From NCBI RefSeq assembly GCF_964204645.1, contig NC_134029.1:10408850-10472849 (forward strand): a stretch of DNA of 64,000 nucleotides, read 5' to 3'. This document shows, piece after piece, positions 21,756 to 32,119 of this stretch (positions are counted from its first letter, which is position 1; every line of letters begins with the position of its first letter). The DNA comes from Tubulanus polymorphus. Its lineage: Eukaryota > Nemertea > Palaeonemertea > Tubulaniformes > Tubulanidae. The notes beneath the pieces were generated by a model. The model was not told where the DNA came from, did not search any database, and saw only the letters and a list, made by a program, of their open reading frames with translations. A program made the translations under genes and the position numbers.

Positions 21756-23025
21756 TCTTTTTAGCCAACTTGGGACTTTAGTCCCAGCGGGCTATTGCGT
21801 TCACTTTTCGTCCGTCCGTCCGTTCGTTCGTTAGTCCGTTCGTCCGTCCGTCCGTAGACTGAATCCAGTTATTTTGGGAAGTTTTGAAGACGCTTTAAGG
21901 TAATGTCTTGATATTTGGGTTACACATGTATCTACCCTAGACACATCTTCAGCCCAAAAAACTGGCCCTGTCAGATTCAAGATGGCCAACTGGCAGCCAT
22001 TGTTGTTCGCCAAAATCAGCACTTTTTACACATTTTTGAACTTTTTGAGGGAAATTTTGAAGACGCTTTGATCAATTACCTTCATCTTTCGGATATATGT
22101 GGATCTTCCCAGTGCCCATCAGCATAACAAAAATTGGGTCGATCGGACTCAAGATGGCCGTCCTATGACCTTTTTAGTGCCCAAAAATGTTAATTTTGGC
22201 CCAAATTCTGAGTCCTGTGTAGCTTCCTACTGGTTTATCATTTCTCATTGCAATTTGTTATGGGTATTCTTTGGAAAGGGATGTTTTATACCTGAGACAG
22301 GTATTTTTCATCAGCCAATTATGACGCAATTGGTGGCCATCTTGGTGTCAGCAGTACTCATTCGTAAGTGGGAAACAGTTTTTCCACATTATATTGATAC
22401 CTAAGCGTATTTTGTTACCACAATCATTAAGAAAGTTGTAGCTCATAACGTGTTCTATGATTGTGGTGAGTTTCAAGGTCATTGGTTTTTGTATATGGCC
22501 ACCAGGGGGCGTTGAATAATGCAATATCTCAGTATTTCTATATTATATTCGTATCAATGCATATTTTGTAACCACAATCAATTGCTAAGTTGTAGCTGAT
22601 GACATCATCTATGATTGTGGCAAGTTTTAAGGCCATTAGTTATTCTATATGGTCACCAGGGGGCGTTGAATAGTAGAATAACATAGTATTTCCTTATTAT
22701 ATTGGTACCGAGGCATATTTTGTTACCATGATCAATTACAAAATTATGGTTCGTGACATGTTCTATGATTGTGGTAAGTTTCGAGGTCATTGGGTTTTGA
22801 ATATGGTCACCAGGGGGCGTTGAATAGTAGAATAACTTAGTATTTCCATATTAAAGTGGTAACGAGGCATATTTTGTTATCACAATCAATTACAAAATCG
22901 TAGCTGCTGAGATGTTCTATGATTGTGGTGAGTTTCAAGGTCATTGGATTCTGTATATGGTCACCAGGGGGCGTTGAATATTTGGAACCACTTCCCAAGT
23001 GGGCATGGTGTCCCTGGACCCCTAG
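21756..23025 (+). mobile_element. Helitron-like non-autonomous element, copy 1
   Basis: The element starts TCTTTTTAGCCAACTTGGGA and ends CCCAAGTGGGC, then GGTGTCCCTGGACCCCTAG: a short hairpin followed by CTAG, as in Helitron 3' ends. The two ends also carry a subterminal inverted repeat (GCCNACTTGGGA / TCCCAAGTGGGC). Inside, the motif ACCAGGGGGCGTTGAAT recurs at 22501, 22655, 22809 and 22963, exactly 154 bp apart. A CGTCCGTC/CGTTCGTT microsatellite follows the 5' end. No protein is encoded. Related copies are at 35285, 37589 and (3' part) 44815. Confidence 0.7.
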
Positions 23026-23494
23026 TTCTTTACCAAATTAACCGTGTATTTACTAAGATAATCATAAGTATACCGGGGAGCTTTACTGTCTCAAACAAAC
23101 ACAGTATAATTGTTGCGTTTATTAACGGACTCATTGGATTGAACTTCAAAACAAAAATTTACGATATTTAGGTAGGTTGTTATTCAATAGGCCTACGACC
23201 AATCTGTCCGGATGTTAGGCCTACGCATATACATAGGCCTACATAGGCTAGTAGCCTCTACTAGGTTAAAGCTAAGTTCACTGTAAAGGAGGAATCAGAT
23301 TTATTAAAATGCATGTTAATTAGTGATTAACCGGTTGTGATTTGCAACTATCAATCACAATTATCAATTTTATTGCCAAAAATGAAGATTTTTTTGAAAA
23401 TTTCGTCTGAGCAGACAGCTTTATGAGCCAGACTTTTCATTTGAGTTTTTTCATCATAAATGAAACTGGTATTTCATTAATTCCTAATGACTTA

Positions 23495-24104
23495 AGCAGG
23501 GCGTAAGTCGACCTTGCGACGGCTTGTGACTCACTGCGACGCCAATCACAGCCACCGCCAGCGAGGATTGTGTCGCAACGACTCATCGACCTACGCTCCC
23601 TTACGACGGGTTACGACTTTCAGCAACGCCAGTCACAAGAGTCGCATGTGTTCTACTTTCTGCGACGCGACAGGACTGTCACAACCAACCGACGCGCTCT
23701 TGCGACTGGCAGAAACTAGTCGCACACAATCGTATCACAACCTACTTGAACCAAAACTTGCGATGCGACACGATAAGCAGGGCGTAGGTCGGCCTTGCGA
23801 CGGCTTGCGACTCACTGCGACGCCAATCACTGCAACCGCCAGCGACGCCAATCACTGCGACCGCCAGCGACGATTGTGTCGCCACAACTCATCGACCTAC
23901 GCTCCCTTGCGACGGGTTGCGACTTTCGGCAACGCCAGTCACAAGGAGTCGCACGTGTTCTACTTTCTGTGACGCGACACGACTGTCACAACTGACCTAC
24001 GCGCTCTTGCAACTGGCAGAAACTATAGTCGCAAACATTCGCACCGAAACTTGCGATGCAACGCGAGGATCGCATCGTGTCACAAGACCAACCTACGTCC
24101 GGCT
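23495..24104. mobile_element. TIR element (MITE) with TTA target duplication, copy 1
   Basis: The right end TACGTCCGGCT|TTA mirrors a left end TTA|AGCAGGGCGTAAGTCGACC. The 3-bp TTA duplication and AGCC-type termini suggest a PIF/Harbinger-like MITE. The interior is rich in TTGCGACGG and ACTCACTGCGACGCCAATCA. Compared with the copy at 51959, the left ~280 bp are duplicated in tandem (second start near 23774), giving 610 instead of 328 bp. Confidence 0.7.
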
Positions 24105-24124
24105 TTAAGTTACTGCGGAGCACC

Positions 24125-24660
24125 AGAAATATCTTTTTTTTTTCGTTCAAAAGACCTTTCGCTTGAAAATTCTTTCGTCGGAACAAAATTTATTTCGTTC
24201 GAACCAATAATATTCTATTCGATTGAACCAATTTGACAAAATCGTTAGAACAAAGTTGAACAAACTTTTTTTTGTCCAAACGAAAGGTTTTTCGTTCGAA
24301 CAATCGTTCAATCGAACAGAATCGTTTTAATTTGAACAGAATTTTCTTGTCAGAACATTAAGTTTTTCGTTCGAACAAGCATATTGAAAAAAGTTTTTTC
24401 TCCGAACCGAAAGTATTAAGTATTTCGTTCAATCGAACAGAATTGTTTTCATTCAAACATTCGTTCGAAAAAATTTGTTTTCGCTCAACCAAATTTTTCA
24501 TTTCAACAATAATATAGCTTTTTATTCGAACACATTTTTTGTGAGAATGAAGAAAATTTTTGGTTCAAGCAAAAGCGTATTGTTCGATCAAACAGAATTA
24601 TTTTCATTCGAACAAGATTTTCTGGTTGGAACATTAAGTTTTTTGGTCGAACAGCGTGTT
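24125..24660. repeat. Degenerate TTCGTTCGAAC-rich stretch
   Basis: Many imperfect copies of TTCGTTCGAACA and GAACAGAATTTTCTTGT-type phrases, spaced about 30-60 bp. The core TTCGAA is palindromic. The corresponding part of the other X-Y copy is 52316-52815. No coding potential. Confidence 0.6.
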
Positions 24661-25005
24661 AAGGTCGATTTGGAAATTTATTTGGTCTGGTACATGTTGG
24701 ATTACTGTGTATGTCATTTGTCAGGACATTAAACAGAAGACAACTTAGGATACTACCTTGCGTGACTCCACTAGTTTGACCGACTTATTCCAAGATGAGG
24801 CGTTCCGTTGATTTTGGCTACAAGTTTTCGTTCAGAGATAACTGCTGAGCCATTTGGGCGACCTATCATTGATACTGTTTCCTAATAGGCCTAGCCTGTT
24901 TAGTAATGGCTGATGTTGTGCCTTATCAAATGCTTTGTCGAAATCCACCGTTGAACAGGATTCTAAGACTGTGCAGAAAACCCGTTATCGCTGCTTTGCA
25001 GCTAT
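24660..25005 (-). pseudogene. LINE reverse transcriptase fragment (in Y)
   Basis: The minus strand encodes STVDFDKAFDKAQHQPLLNR and, after a frameshift, GVTQGSILSCLLF, the RT blocks 'D.sKAFD.v.h..Ll.kL' and 'GV.QGs.L.p.LF' of LINE-type elements. Stops and shifts interrupt it. The same fragment is found at 38945-39330 and 52800-53130 as part of the Y repeat. Confidence 0.7.
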
Positions 25006-25992
25006 ATTTATTATTTTATGTCACACTATTTTCACTAAAAGAACTAAGGCTTTGTTACCTTGCCGCTGTTGTCGATACAATCCGTATGATATCGTTCAGC
25101 TCACTGAGATCTACAAATACTCCGCGTGTTTTTTCACGAATCATCGTTACAAAAGCACTGTCTGGCCGTAAACATAAAAAATTTAGCCCCATTCAATGGG
25201 GCGACATGTTTTTCGAGTCGTCATCCCGCAATCAACCCGCAGGCCGATTGTCACGTCGATTATCAATTCAAGTATAAATGAACTAATTTATTGCCGCACA
25301 CTACATTCAGCCGCGGTCTTCAAATTTTAACAAAAGCCCATTTTCCTCATCAAATCATATTACCGATACACAGGAAATTTACTACTTTAGATTTTAAAAG
25401 CACTGTCGAGCCGTAAACATCGACGAATCGAAGTGTATCACTACATCGTCGTTCCGGGGATCAGCTGCGAGTTTCTCCTCATCATGAGAATCAAATCGAG
25501 TACAAATTAATTTATTACTACCAGTGATTTGGCTGCGGGTTTCAAGGAGTTAGTTTAACAATACCTATTTTTCTTTACCAAATTAACCGTGTATTTACTA
25601 AAATAAATCTTTAGTGTACTGGGGAGTCGTAGGCCTAAACTAAACACGCCGTAGAGATATAGCGGAGAAAAGCTGTTATGTCAACGAGGTATCAAAATAA
25701 AAGAATATATTACTTTATTCGGCCGCGGGCTTCAACCTCTATATCAATACCATCAATACTCTATATTTCCTACAGTACATACCGATCATTGTCAAATGCA
25801 CAAGGTCTTTACTAAATACAAGTTTATAACACACTCCTATCCGTATGCTGGACTCACTTGACATTCGGAGTAAGCGTTCGCTGTGGGGGAAAGGGATCGT
25901 TCGCTGTGTCGCTTGAAGTGTTTATCGAGTTTGACGCGGCTTTAGGCCTACCGGTACTGAGCTTTACTGTATCAAACAAACGCAGTACAATT

Positions 25993-27590
25993 TGTAGCGT
26001 TTGTGCAATCGTATTTATTAAAATGTATTAAATCGAATTGAATTGAATAATATGTAGAATTTTCGTGTATTGATATTGTAGCGTCTGTGCAATTGTATGT
26101 ATTTATTCAAATGTATTGAATTGAATTGAATGGAATAATATTTAGAGGGGGGCGGGATAGGTTTGTTAGATGTTACTCTATTTACTTTTGTTGAATTTAA
26201 GATGTATACTGTATATAGATATTGTGTATTGATATGTTGTATAGATGGGGGGTGGGATCACTTACTTAAAATGTGTATTTTTAACCGGCTAAGTATCCGT
26301 AAATTTTAATCAGGCTGGTAGTGTCCGTGGCACGCGAGTGGCGGCGCTATCAGCTGGTGTGTCGGTTGTCATGTCAGTTGTTGGGCTAGCGGGGTGGGGT
26401 TACCAGGCTGAGCTGCCCGTTGTCATGCTGAGATGCTGGGGTCAACCGATTATCATTATTTAACGATATTAACTGTTTTACCGGTCGTATTGACTCCCAT
26501 CATTTCAGTTTGGCAGTTGACAGCCAGACTTGGTAAGCATCAGTTGATTCGTCGGTCAGCTCCGGTCTTTGACCGGGCTGACCGACATTCACGTAATCGG
26601 TTCACTATTGATAATTAATAAGTCAGTCAGGTCGGCCGTCTCCTTTTTATCGTTTTCAACGACGATTGTGATTGACAGCTTGGATTTGTCTGAACTTCCA
26701 TTAATTTACTCTTCGAACCGTATTTGCGTGATTTGATTGTCGATTCGAATTATATGATGATACGTTTACGTAATAGGTTTTTGTTCTTTTACGAGATACT
26801 TAGACGGTAGATTCGATAAAGAAAAGAATAAGTTATGTAGTAGAATTAACCTAATATTTATTCACTTTGAATTATAATAAGAAAGTATGACTTTAATAAA
26901 TTAATAATTAGATTCAGTATTTTATATGCGGCTTCAGACTTATCTATTGAGAATGGTCAGAACCTTAATAAGGACTGAGGAAAAATTATTTATGATATCA
27001 GCTTTTTGACAAGATTGAAATGGTGGAGACGAATAGCAGAGGACTATTTAGTAGGGACTTTGAGCCTACAGCCCATAGGTGGGAGAATCTATGGTAGGAT
27101 TTTGGACTGCCATTAGTATGAAGTGAGGGTTACGGGATTATTCTATAGACCGGTCGAATGTAGGGTAGATCCAGGTATAATTTGGGGTGGCCAACTCAAT
27201 TATATGCTGTGGGCCTTACGGGCATGTAAGATACATGTTGCTGAGGATAACCGTATACCGGAAAATAGGCTATTCGTGCTCGGTATGCACGATCTTAACA
27301 TAGCAGACTATAATTTTCAAATCGTGGCTGTTTTATAGATTTATCTCTCTCGGTTTCTCATGAGGATCATCTCTTGCGGTGAAATATTATTTCCCTTTTT
27401 GGTTTCACTACCAGAAATCATTCGACGTAAGCGAACTCCGTAGCGGGCTTGGAAGACTTTAGATTTTACCTTCAAGACCTCCTGACATATTAGATGAATG
27501 ACGATTGAAGCAGCAAATTGATGAGCAGAAGAATGACCGCCATATTAGAAGAGAGAGGGCAGCACCGTGTTGCCCCCGTTTTCCGCTACA
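25993..27590 (+). repeat. 5' LTR (1598 bp)
   Basis: Begins TGTAGCGTTTGTGCAATCG and ends TTTTCCGCTACA. The first ~85 bp (GTAGCGTTTGTGC...) are repeated imperfectly just inside the LTR (GTAGCGTCTGTGC...). Small 61- and 71-codon frames are present in both LTRs but look non-coding. Confidence 0.95.
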
Positions 27591-27609
27591 ATTGGTGTCA
27601 GAAGTGGGA
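27591..27609 (+). other. Primer binding site
   Basis: ATTGGTGTCAGAAGTGGGA directly follows the 5' LTR, the position of the tRNA primer site. TGGTGTCAGAAG is a common start of gypsy primer sites. The primer tRNA was not identified. Confidence 0.75.
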
Positions 27610-27828
27610 TGATTCTTTTTGAGATTCCAGATTGAGAGATAATAATTTTTTTTATATAGCCTCGCAACATAACAGATACATATTTAAGTAGATTCTGACC
27701 TGTTCCCTTTAGATAGAGTCGATAAGTTTTGCATAAAGTAGTATATGTAGTTAAGTTTTAAACAAGGACATACAATTTAGACTTCTTATTTTATACAGAT
27801 TCGAAGTCGTACAAGTCAGCAAAAAAAA

Positions 27829-28887
27829 ATGAGTTATCCTGTGACTCGTGCATCGCGCGCTCGCATTATGCGTAGTAAAAGTTCGGAAGATTTATCAAGT
27901 CCAGACGGTCTTGTGAATAACGAGACGTCTATAATAGTTCAAGGTGATGTAGGTCCTGTTAGCAAGTCCGCGTCGTATCGGTCTAGTATGACTAGTAATC
28001 CGACAGGCCAAACGTTCTCTGGCGAGAGTCAAGATGGAACGTGGTCTCAAAGTAGTGGTTCGGCGGATGTAGGTAGAACAAGTTCTTCCAGTTCCCGTAA
28101 TGTAGAACCAAACGTGATCTGTAAGATAAAACCAGAAAATTATTCAGGTGACGGATCATGGCAAGATTACAGATTAGGGTTTGAAACAGTAGCAAGAATT
28201 AATCACTGGTCAAACGATGTTAAAGCCGACTTCTTATTCGCTTCATTACGAGGCGCGGCTAGGCAACTAGTTTGTACTAAGCTGGTTAACACGGAAAGAT
28301 TAGAGTATCAAGAAATTTGTAAGATTTTAGACGCAAGATTTGGTCCAGGGGATTTCGCAGAAGTTCATCTGGCCGAACTGCGCAATCGAAAACGCAAGAG
28401 ACACGAAAGTTTAAAAGAATTGGGACAAGCAGTAACAATTCTGTGTGCTCAAGCATATCCTGAATTCTCTTTGGTGCAAAGAGACAAGCTAGCCAGAACG
28501 CATTTCATCGAAGCATTGTCCGATGGTGAAATGAGAATGAGATTATGGCAATCAGATGTAAAGAGTTTTGATGAATTAATCTCATACGCGTTACGTTTAG
28601 AAAGTATATATATGATGGAATCATCGAATGATAGATTTCCAAGAGAAACATATGTAAGACAAGCAATAGTTTCAGATGAGGTTTCTGAGCTTAAGAAAGA
28701 AATGGCGAGTTTAAGAGAGGATGTGCGACGTATGTGCAATAGTCGCAGAAATAATTATAAATCTCAGTCAACACCATATAGAACAAGTAATAACGTAGTT
28801 TGTTATAACTGCCAGCAGAAAGGTCATATAGCAAGACAATGTACACAGCAGCCTTTAAACTCTCCCGCGCCGTTCAAAAGGGAGTAG
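27829..28887 (+). CDS. gag: gag of the young gypsy element
   Basis: A 352-residue intact frame from an ATG after an A-run to TAG. The Ser-rich N-terminus is followed by a capsid-like helical region (NYSGDGSWQDYRLGFETVA is the 'f.G...w..f...f' entry of retrotransposon gag) and a CCHC zinc knuckle at residues 325-338 (CYNCQQKGHIARQC), which packages RNA. It overlaps the pol frame, which lies in the -1 phase, so pol would need -1 frameshifting near 28839-28887. No convincing slippery heptamer was identified. gag appears undamaged. Confidence 0.9.
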   Translation: MSYPVTRASRARIMRSKSSEDLSSPDGLVNNETSIIVQGDVGPVSKSASYRSSMTSNPTGQTFSGESQDGTWSQSSGSADVGRTSSSSSRNVEPNVICKIKPENYSGDGSWQDYRLGFETVARINHWSNDVKADFLFASLRGAARQLVCTKLVNTERLEYQEICKILDARFGPGDFAEVHLAELRNRKRKRHESLKELGQAVTILCAQAYPEFSLVQRDKLARTHFIEALSDGEMRMRLWQSDVKSFDELISYALRLESIYMMESSNDRFPRETYVRQAIVSDEVSELKKEMASLREDVRRMCNSRRNNYKSQSTPYRTSNNVVCYNCQQKGHIARQCTQQPLNSPAPFKRE

Positions 28888-30203
28888 GTTCGGCTAGAGT
28901 AAATAAATCAAGTCTCCCAAAGAATTTAGAGATTGAAAATAGACAAAAGAAAGATGATTCTAAAGTATACGTACTGTCCAAAAATGATAAATCACAATCG
29001 GCGATTTATTTGTCGGCAGTAGTACACGGAGTGTCTGTGAAGTATCTGGTAGATACCGGTGCTCATAACACAATCATCAGTAATCGTTTGTATACTGAAA
29101 TTATAAAGAATCACAAGATAAAATTAGAACAATCAACTATACGACTCTATGCAGCTGATCATAGTAGTATTAGAGTGAGAGGTACAGCGGTCATTCCCTT
29201 AGGCTTATTTGGTAAAAATATACCTTGGGAAGTGATAGTGGCCGAAATTAAAGAAGATGCAATTCTCGGAATGGATTTTCTGACAGCATATGATTGTCAT
29301 ATCCATTTAAAACAGCGTACGGTGACTTGTCAAGGTCATCAAATGCATGAGGAGCCAATAGCGCCTATTCACGAGAACGCAATATTAATTAGATCAACAG
29401 ACAGAATTAAGGTCCCGCCTTTATCTGAAATAACGGTGCCGGGCTATATCGACGAGAAAGATAAACAGTACTTAGGCAAGTGGGCGATGGTGGAATCGAA
29501 CCACAATTGGAAGTTAGGCCCTGAAATGTGTGTAGCACGTAGTGTAGTGGACACGGAAAAATCACAGATATTAGTTAGAATCGTAAATTTAGGCGATCAG
29601 CCGAGAGTATTGTATAAAAATACCTCTATGGCTAAAATATCAAGGGTAAGAGCTATATGGTCACGAGAAGAGGCAAGTGGTAAATCAGATCAAGTTAATC
29701 AAGTAGAGAGTAAAGAATCCTTAGAATATCTAGAAGACTTAATTAAGCGTAGTTGCGATGGTTTGAGCCCGGAACAAGCTAGAAAAGTGCGAAATTCAAT
29801 TGTGAAATACGCGGATGTATTTGCGAAATCAGATACGGATTTAGGGGAAGCGAAAGGAGTTTACCATACTATAGATACAGGTTCAACGCCGCCTATCAAA
29901 CAACGATTTCGGCGTTTACCATTAGCGAAACAAGTAGAATTAGATAAACTTTTGAAAGATACGATGGATTCTAAAGTGATCGAGAATAGTCAGTCACCAT
30001 GGAGCAGTCCAATAGTATTGGTGACTAAAAAAGATGGTAACCTTAGATTTTGCCTAGACTATCGGGCTTTGAACGAATGTACAGTATCAGACTCCTATCC
30101 ATTACCTCGAATTGATGATACGATAAGGTCTTTATCGGGAGCCAAGTATTTCTGTGGAGCCGATCTTCAGGCAGGTTACTGGCAAGTTCCGGTATCGCCT
30201 TAA
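28839..30203 (+). CDS. pol: pol, first part: protease and N-terminal reverse transcriptase
   Basis: This 454-residue frame carries the retropepsin active site LVDTGAHNTII at residues ~68-78 and its partner block AILGMDFL, then the pol linker and RT blocks 1-3 (SPWSSPIVLVTKKDGNLRFC, LDYRALNE, ADLQAGYWQVPVSP). It ends at an in-frame TAA (30201-30203), where related elements continue with an acidic residue. The same frame remains open downstream, so a single nonsense change, or read-through, separates the two parts. Confidence 0.9.
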   Translation: MYTAAFKLSRAVQKGVGSARVNKSSLPKNLEIENRQKKDDSKVYVLSKNDKSQSAIYLSAVVHGVSVKYLVDTGAHNTIISNRLYTEIIKNHKIKLEQSTIRLYAADHSSIRVRGTAVIPLGLFGKNIPWEVIVAEIKEDAILGMDFLTAYDCHIHLKQRTVTCQGHQMHEEPIAPIHENAILIRSTDRIKVPPLSEITVPGYIDEKDKQYLGKWAMVESNHNWKLGPEMCVARSVVDTEKSQILVRIVNLGDQPRVLYKNTSMAKISRVRAIWSREEASGKSDQVNQVESKESLEYLEDLIKRSCDGLSPEQARKVRNSIVKYADVFAKSDTDLGEAKGVYHTIDTGSTPPIKQRFRRLPLAKQVELDKLLKDTMDSKVIENSQSPWSSPIVLVTKKDGNLRFCLDYRALNECTVSDSYPLPRIDDTIRSLSGAKYFCGADLQAGYWQVPVSP

Positions 30204-32060
30204 GACAAAGAAAAGACTGCTTTTGTAGTACCGCAAGGTTTATATCAATTTAGAAAAATGCCTATGGGTCTCAAAAATAGTGGTCCTACTTTTGAGAGAC
30301 TTATGGAGAGAGTACTGGAAGGCTTATTGAACGACATAGTCCTAGTTTATCTAGATGATGTCATTATATTTGGCAAAGATTTCGAATCAACTTTGATGAA
30401 TTTAGAGAAAGTTTTGGAGCGCCTTCGAGCCGCGGGGTTAAAACTCAAGCCTAAGAAATGTCATTTTTTCAAAAGTAGTATTGAATTTTTAGGGCATGTA
30501 GTGTCAGACCAAGGCATTGCTTGTACAGAAGCGAAAGTTAAAGCAATCAAAGAATGGCCTCAGCCAGTAACTCCGTCGGGAGTGCGTTCTTTTATGGGAT
30601 TAGCCTCCTATTATCGTTCGTTTTGTAAAGGGTTCACTTCAATAGCTAAACCCTTATATACGCTTACAGAAAAAGGCAAAGAATTTAAGTGGTCACCTGA
30701 GTGTGACGTGGCTTTTACAAAGATCAAAGAATTATTAACGACAGCCCCTATATTGGCATATCCAGACCCGAACATATCTTTTATACTAGACACAGATGCT
30801 AGCAATACTGGTATAGGAGCAGTTTTGTCGCAAATTCAGGATGGAAAAGAAAGAGTGATAGCATACGCAAGTCGTACGTTAGCCAAGCCTGAAAGAAATT
30901 ATTGTGTAACGAGACGGGAATTGCTGGCTGTAGTATCGTTCATTAAACATTTTAAATACTATTTGATGGGCAAGCGTTTCACTTTAAGAACAGATCATGC
31001 TTCTTTAATGTGGTTAATGTCATTTAAAGAACCAGAGGGACAGATAGCGAGGTGGATATCCGTATTAAGCACTTACGATTTTGAGATCATCCATAGGCCC
31101 GGCAAGAATCATGGTAATGCCGATGCATTATCCAGACAAGAATGCGTACAATGTGATCGTATAACAAGAAAGAACGAGGGTACCTGTAATGAAATGAGAG
31201 AGAGTAGTATAAATAACTTAGTATCGGAACAAGATATAACAGAAACTCGATATACGTATAGTCAATTCGTTCCAGAGGGCCATTGGCTATCTATGAATAT
31301 CTCACAAGCTCAACGTAATGATCCGGAGTTCAAGTGGATATTTCCGTATATAGAAAGCAATAGCAAACCAGAATGGTCTGATGTGAGCGAATTAGGCGAA
31401 GATGCAAAGTTTTATTGGGCTCGGTGGCAACAGTTAAAGATTATAGATGATGTTTTATATATCTGTAAACAGAGAGAAGGATTTAGTGAATCCATTTTAC
31501 TATTATTACCGGAAGATTATAGAGAAGAAGTTTTACACAGTTTACATAACTCTATAACTGCGGCACATCTAGGGATTCGTAAAACTTTAACAAGAGTGCA
31601 CGGCCGTTTTTATTGGCATCACATCCGGCAAGATGTAAGAATGCACTGCTTGTGTTGTTTTGTATGTGGTGCTCGAAAGACACCAGCAGTGAAACCAAAA
31701 GCTAGCCTACAGTTATACAGAGTGGGTCTTCCAATGGAAAGAATAGCCATGGATATTTTGGGTCCATTACCGACTTCACGCAATGGAATGACCTATATTT
31801 TAGTAGTTTGCGATTATTTTACGAAATGGGTAGAAGCTTATGCTTTACCAGATCAGAGCGCAGAAACTGTAGCGTGTAAATTAGTTGAAGAATTTATATC
31901 GAGGTTTGGGGTGCCAAGAATAATTCATACGGATCAAGGTGCTAACTTTCAATCTAAATTGATGAAAGAATTATGTGTATTATTGGAGATAAAGAAGACG
32001 AGAACTTGCGCGTATCACCCACAGTCTGATGGATTGGTTGAACGATTTAGTTTTAATTAA
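30204..32060 (+). CDS. pol: pol, second part: RT, RNase H, truncated integrase
   Basis: Same frame as the upstream part. It holds the RT active site VLVYLDDVIIF (both Asp present), the RNase H Asp/Glu residues (FILDTDASNTGIG, RRELLAVV, LRTDHASLMW, ADALSR) and the integrase HHCC finger (AAHLGI, CFVCGARK). The DDE core is MDILGPLP, HTDQGANF and HPQSDGLVER. The frame stops four residues later at 32060, so the rest of the integrase helix, the GPY/F module and any chromodomain are missing. RT and RNase H look capable if the upstream stop is bypassed. Confidence 0.9.
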   Translation, partial: DKEKTAFVVPQGLYQFRKMPMGLKNSGPTFERLMERVLEGLLNDIVLVYLDDVIIFGKDFESTLMNLEKVLERLRAAGLKLKPKKCHFFKSSIEFLGHVVSDQGIACTEAKVKAIKEWPQPVTPSGVRSFMGLASYYRSFCKGFTSIAKPLYTLTEKGKEFKWSPECDVAFTKIKELLTTAPILAYPDPNISFILDTDASNTGIGAVLSQIQDGKERVIAYASRTLAKPERNYCVTRRELLAVVSFIKHFKYYLMGKRFTLRTDHASLMWLMSFKEPEGQIARWISVLSTYDFEIIHRPGKNHGNADALSRQECVQCDRITRKNEGTCNEMRESSINNLVSEQDITETRYTYSQFVPEGHWLSMNISQAQRNDPEFKWIFPYIESNSKPEWSDVSELGEDAKFYWARWQQLKIIDDVLYICKQREGFSESILLLLPEDYREEVLHSLHNSITAAHLGIRKTLTRVHGRFYWHHIRQDVRMHCLCCFVCGARKTPAVKPKASLQLYRVGLPMERIAMDILGPLPTSRNGMTYILVVCDYFTKWVEAYALPDQSAETVACKLVEEFISRFGVPRIIHTDQGANFQSKLMKELCVLLEIKKTRTCAYHPQSDGLVERFSFN

Positions 32061-32106
32061 ATTGTTATGTAATATAGTTATTTTCTGGACGAGGACGTCC
32101 AGATCT

Positions 32107-32119
32107 GGAGGGGGGGTAG
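32107..32119 (+). other. Polypurine tract
   Basis: GGAGGGGGGGTAG lies immediately before the 3' LTR, the expected site for plus-strand priming. Confidence 0.75.

Larger units (their letters stand above)
23030..25992. repeat. Composite repeat X-Y, copy 1 (partial X, then Y, then X)
   Basis: A long dispersed sequence shared with 50253-53140. I call Y the part from TTGTTGCGTTTATTAACG (23115) to about 25005, and X the part from TTTATGTCACACTATTT (about 25017) to the LTR at 25993. Here the order is Y then X, and at 50253 it is X then Y, so X and Y form a tandem unit. Y contains the AGGCCTAC-rich segment, a TIR element, a TTCGTTCGAAC-rich stretch and a LINE fragment. X has a minus-strand relic frame (about 25049-25235) reading MIREKTRGVFVDLSELNDII. 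Confidence 0.75.

Noticed and set aside
26433-27338. 61- and 71-codon frames in the LTR as genes
   Set aside because: They recur only because the LTR is repeated. No homology or conserved features.
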